From Cloeon dipterum (taxonomy: Eukaryota > Arthropoda > Insecta > Ephemeroptera > Baetidae): a DNA stretch of 64,000 bases. A model generated the notes under the pieces. It worked only from the letters and a program-made list of their open reading frames with translations, was not told the origin of the DNA and did no database searches. The position numbers and the translations under genes were made by a program. The first letter of the stretch is position 1, and each line of letters begins with the position of its first letter. The stretch is taken from positions 24,387,681 through 24,451,680 of the forward strand of contig NC_088786.1 of NCBI RefSeq assembly GCF_949628265.1, given 5' to 3'. Below are positions 60,701-64,000 of this stretch, piece after piece.

Positions 60701-63700
60701 AGTATTGTCATGCAGAAGAATTCCGTCACGACTGAAAAGGACCATTTGTCAGGAGTACATTTTGTGCCATTATTGTGTTATGAGTGGCCTATTCTTCCTC
60801 ATCTTGTCGCCGTCATTAGTCAAAAGATGGCCCCAGGTGTAAATCAAAGGAGTTCTTCATAAAATTTTATTCGCAGAATACTGCACTTACACGATCAAAG
60901 TGCCGAAGTGAAAAAAAAATGTACAAACTGTTACCACAACTAAAAAATTATTCGCAAGAAAAAACAAATTTTTATTCTGATACTAATCGCAAAATTTTCT
61001 AAGATATGAAATAAAAAAATAACATTGCTGGTGCACTGTTTCTGTAGAAGAATCATTTTTTTAGGAAAATTAAGAAAATGGATTTGAGGGTAGGTTTTGC
61101 TCGTCCTATAAAAGGCCACAGTCAGTCAGAAGTAAAATGTTTTTCGTTTATTTCGTTTCTTAGATTTTATTAAAATAGTCTTTCAGCAACCGTCACTTCC
61201 ATCAGTGGCTTGCTGTGTTCCAATTCAAACAAACACTCGATGGATAGAATTTAAAGTGGCAATAGCAGGTTAACATAAATTTCCACACCAAGACTTCGTC
61301 TGTGAATGGTGGGTGTTTTCAGGTATAAATACGCTCCGATGCGTTGCTGCAACAATCGAAACAAACATCGGTCGTTAATGGAGAGTAAATTCAGCCGAGT
61401 GCGCCCCCCGCGAGCTCGACACAAGTCTGGATTGCGGGGGTCACGGGCACGCAGTGACCTATCTCAGGGCTCGGCGGCGATAGACAGTTCGGCAGAGTCA
61501 TTCCCAAAATCAGCATGTCACTCGTCATCGGCGCACTCATTTATAATCCCGCGGGGACTCTCACTCTCTCACCTGTGGGAAATTCCTGTGCCGCCGAGCC
61601 ACAGACCAAATTTGTCATCGCGCACGCAGACGCGCCGACTTTTTTCCCTTTTCTTCTTCCCGTCGGTGCGCGAGCGTGGGCGCTTTTCCTTCGCGCCGCC
61701 AACCCTTGAAGGATAATTTTCGTGCAGCTAATTGTGACAAATGGCGGCTTATCACTGGAGAATGGAACCCTTTCGCGGCAATAATTGTTCCTCACTGACA
61801 CGCGACAGGGGATGCCGCCAACAAGTGCACCATGACGGCGACGAGTGAGGTGCTTGTCAGCCAACTATAATATTGAATAATGCACTTAGCCTTTTCCTTT
61901 ATTCCCATTTCAATTGTCTGGAAAATTTATTGACTCCAATTTATCTGTCGCTGCTCTTCATCCAAGATGAGGGCTACACGCACATATTGTACCCTTTTAT
62001 TTCATCTCATTGTGTCAAAAGGCAGAAGAGGATTATAAAAAATACAGACTGTGCGGTAGTTTGTATATTTCAAGAAAGGTTTTTGGAAAAATTTCACTAA
62101 CCTGTGAAGAATGGTTTTTGTCTCTATTTTCCTCGTTTTTATTTTTACTTTAAAACGAATGACAGTACATTTCATCACCAAAGGCAACTTTGACAGACAA
62201 TTTGTTTCAACCTCACTCTTTAAGTTAAGAACAAAAGTTTTCAACTCACATACAATTCTCTCCACCCACTTGAGAATAATAAAAAGCAGCACTGAAATTA
62301 ATTTTTGGAATGATATGATGTTATCGAGTATTTTTGAGTTTTCTGAAACTTGTAAATACATAATTGCGCAATTGAAGATATTGCACCACAGTATGTTTTG
62401 ATGGGCCAAAGATTTTCATCATAATTTAATGTGTTCATCTTAGGCCTTTCTTTTCCCTCGAAAACTCAACGACAGCTTGATAATATTCTGGAATATCTCT
62501 TGTGGGCAAGTTCAAATTTCGGACAATTACCGTATCCGCCGTTTCAAAAAAAATTCTTTTCGAACAAAGTTTCATGTCACAAGTAATTGAACGTTCAGAG
62601 AATTTTTGCGATGTGAGGAAAAATTGGTTCTGCATATACTCACTTACTGGGGAGAAATTAAAACGTCGAGGAGACGAATGGCTCGTAAATCGAGCACTTT
62701 AAAACCGTCCAATTTTATCGCGCTCGCGTTCTTAACGCGTTTGAAGCTAATCGCATCTCATACACACGCAAATGCGTTCACTTTCCAAGGTGATGGTTCC
62801 AAGAAGCGAAAGGTGTGCATAAATACAAGACAGCAGCAGCTTTTGTGGCGGATAAAAGGACCTGTCATTCGGCCGAGAGTTGCACAGGCAGGCAGGGCCA
62901 TTTATAACGAATCACCCGCCGCACAAAAAGAAAACACGTAATTTTCCCATATATATCGAGCTGGAGGGCTCCCTACAGTTTCGATGCGGTTACCTCTGCA
63001 TTGAACCCAAAACTACGGGAGGTGCGCACTTAAATGCTGCGCGGCGTAAAAACGGCGGGGACTTCTTCTTTTCAGAAGCTAGGAATACACACACATTTGA
63101 TATTATCCTCATAGCATACAAACGAAAATGATTAATCGTCGCCGCACAAGCACCTGCTGCAGTGGGGCCAAATATTTCCCGTGAATGCGAGCCTAAATAC
63201 CAGTAGATAATGAGACTTCTGTGTTATGGGCAATGAAAATATTATTATACTTGCCCCTGCTGTCTTTCACCCAAATAAATCCGGCGTTTTACTGCGCCTG
63301 GTGACCGAAAATATTCCTTGCTGCTTTTAATTTATTATCAATTAAGTTTGCCACCGGTAGCAAGAAATATGTTGGGTCCTCAGAAATAAAAACGGACGGT
63401 CGGCGCGCCGGAGAGTTGTGAGAAAAGGACGCCAGCCGACAAGTGGCAACGATTCGAGAATAATTGCAGGTTCAGGTAGCTGGAACATATTAGGGTCCTT
63501 TTCATAAATATTGAAAAACTCACCTGAGGGGACGAGAGGCGCTTCTGCTTGTGCTCATTGGATCAACAGATTACTCGACTCGCTGGAATAACCAAGCTTC
63601 CATAAAATTACTTTAACATAAGATTATTTCAGTACTTTAAAATCTGAACCAATAATTTTTGTTATGAAAAACGGAAAAAAGAATTGTAATTTTTTGCAAA

Positions 63701-64000
63701 TAAATCGTCACACCGTAAATTGTAGTTTCAGGAAGAGCGGTTAAATATTTTGGAGGGAAGAGGACGAGTACAAAGATTTCATTGCCCAATCTCTTTTTAA
63801 CGAGTTCAGCAATGCGTGCATTCAATCGTTTTAAAGTTTATTAGTTGTTGTTTTTGTTGTTGAGTGGAGGTGATTTGCACTGGTCCTGAGGCGAATCTTA
63901 TGTACAGAACGAATGAAATTATTTTTTGTTTCTTCAATAGTTTACTTTCAGGCACCAATCCTGAGCAAAACGGCACATTAATAAAGGCATTTTCTATAGC
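57710..64000. other. Gene-poor right end
   Basis: No supported gene. GC-richer blocks occur near 58.2-58.75, 61.35-61.85 and 62.7-63.1 kb. Minus-strand ORFs at 62435-62635 and 63637-63825 have protein-like composition, so a neighbouring gene's exons cannot be excluded, but I recognise no family and no complete splice model. A possible promoter at 61324 is listed separately. Confidence 0.35.
61324..61331 (+). promoter_or_regulatory. Possible TATA box
   Basis: TATAAATA lies 54 bases before an ATG (61378) that opens a 112-codon Arg/Ser-rich ORF ending at 61716, in a GC-richer block. A second TATA-like box (TATAAAAGG) is at 61107-61115. The ORF has no recognisable domain. This may be a promoter of an unannotated transcript or a chance match. 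Confidence 0.2.

Noticed and set aside
62002-62635. Two minus-strand ORFs considered as a receptor gene fragment
   Set aside because: Composition is protein-like in parts, but no transmembrane pattern, family motif or complete splice model could be supported.
1-64000. CRISPR arrays, bacterial operons, rRNA and tRNA genes
   Set aside because: The window is intron-bearing eukaryotic DNA. I saw no regularly spaced direct repeats with spacers and found no tRNA box A/B pair or rRNA core by eye. A tRNAscan and Rfam search would be decisive.

Overview
The window is eukaryotic nuclear DNA, most likely from an insect or another arthropod. Genes are split by spliceosomal introns, the nearby spacers hold long homeodomain-site-like (ATTA/TAAT) stretches, and two genes belong to the odd-skipped zinc-finger family: a two-finger drumstick and a five-finger bowl/sob-type gene. 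I cannot place the species further. Codon-level splice models were worked out by hand; for each main gene the phases close and the total length is a multiple of three (the 5' end of IFT43 is missing).

Left end (1-14.4 kb) is gene-dense and all on the + strand: the end of IFT43 (intraflagellar transport), then a complete RNF19-type RBR ubiquitin ligase (12 coding exons, 760 aa), then a complete DRC1 (dynein regulatory complex subunit 1, 12 coding exons, 660 aa). Many introns here are only 52-67 bp. Two consecutive 54-bp introns in the ligase gene are multiples of three and free of stops, so their retention would keep the reading frame open.

From 14.4 to 36.3 kb there is no confident gene. This stretch holds a GT microsatellite, a recent tandem duplication of a 928-bp unit bounded by TTA repeats (read on the - strand, a retroposon-like unit with a TAA tail), a perfect 13-bp hairpin and one weak candidate small gene. 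The rest alternates AT-rich and GC-richer blocks, as expected of a regulatory gene desert around a developmental gene.

From 36.3 to 51.7 kb lies a pair of convergent odd-skipped family genes: drumstick (+) and a five-finger bowl/sob-like gene (-). Both carry their coding intron at the same codon, in the same phase, inside zinc finger 2. In Drosophila, Drumstick binds Lines and so releases Bowl from repression, so the two products probably act in one pathway in gut, leg and segment patterning. The remaining 12 kb upstream of the bowl-like gene is again gene-poor, with an imperfect palindromic (foldback) element at 57.4-57.7 kb that shares its terminal motif with a second foldback element at 41.8-42.1 kb.

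I found no convincing new multi-gene system. The points most worth a second look are the shared intron in the two odd-family genes, the complete second finger of drumstick, the stop-free 54-bp introns, the TAA-bounded tandem retroposon and the foldback family.
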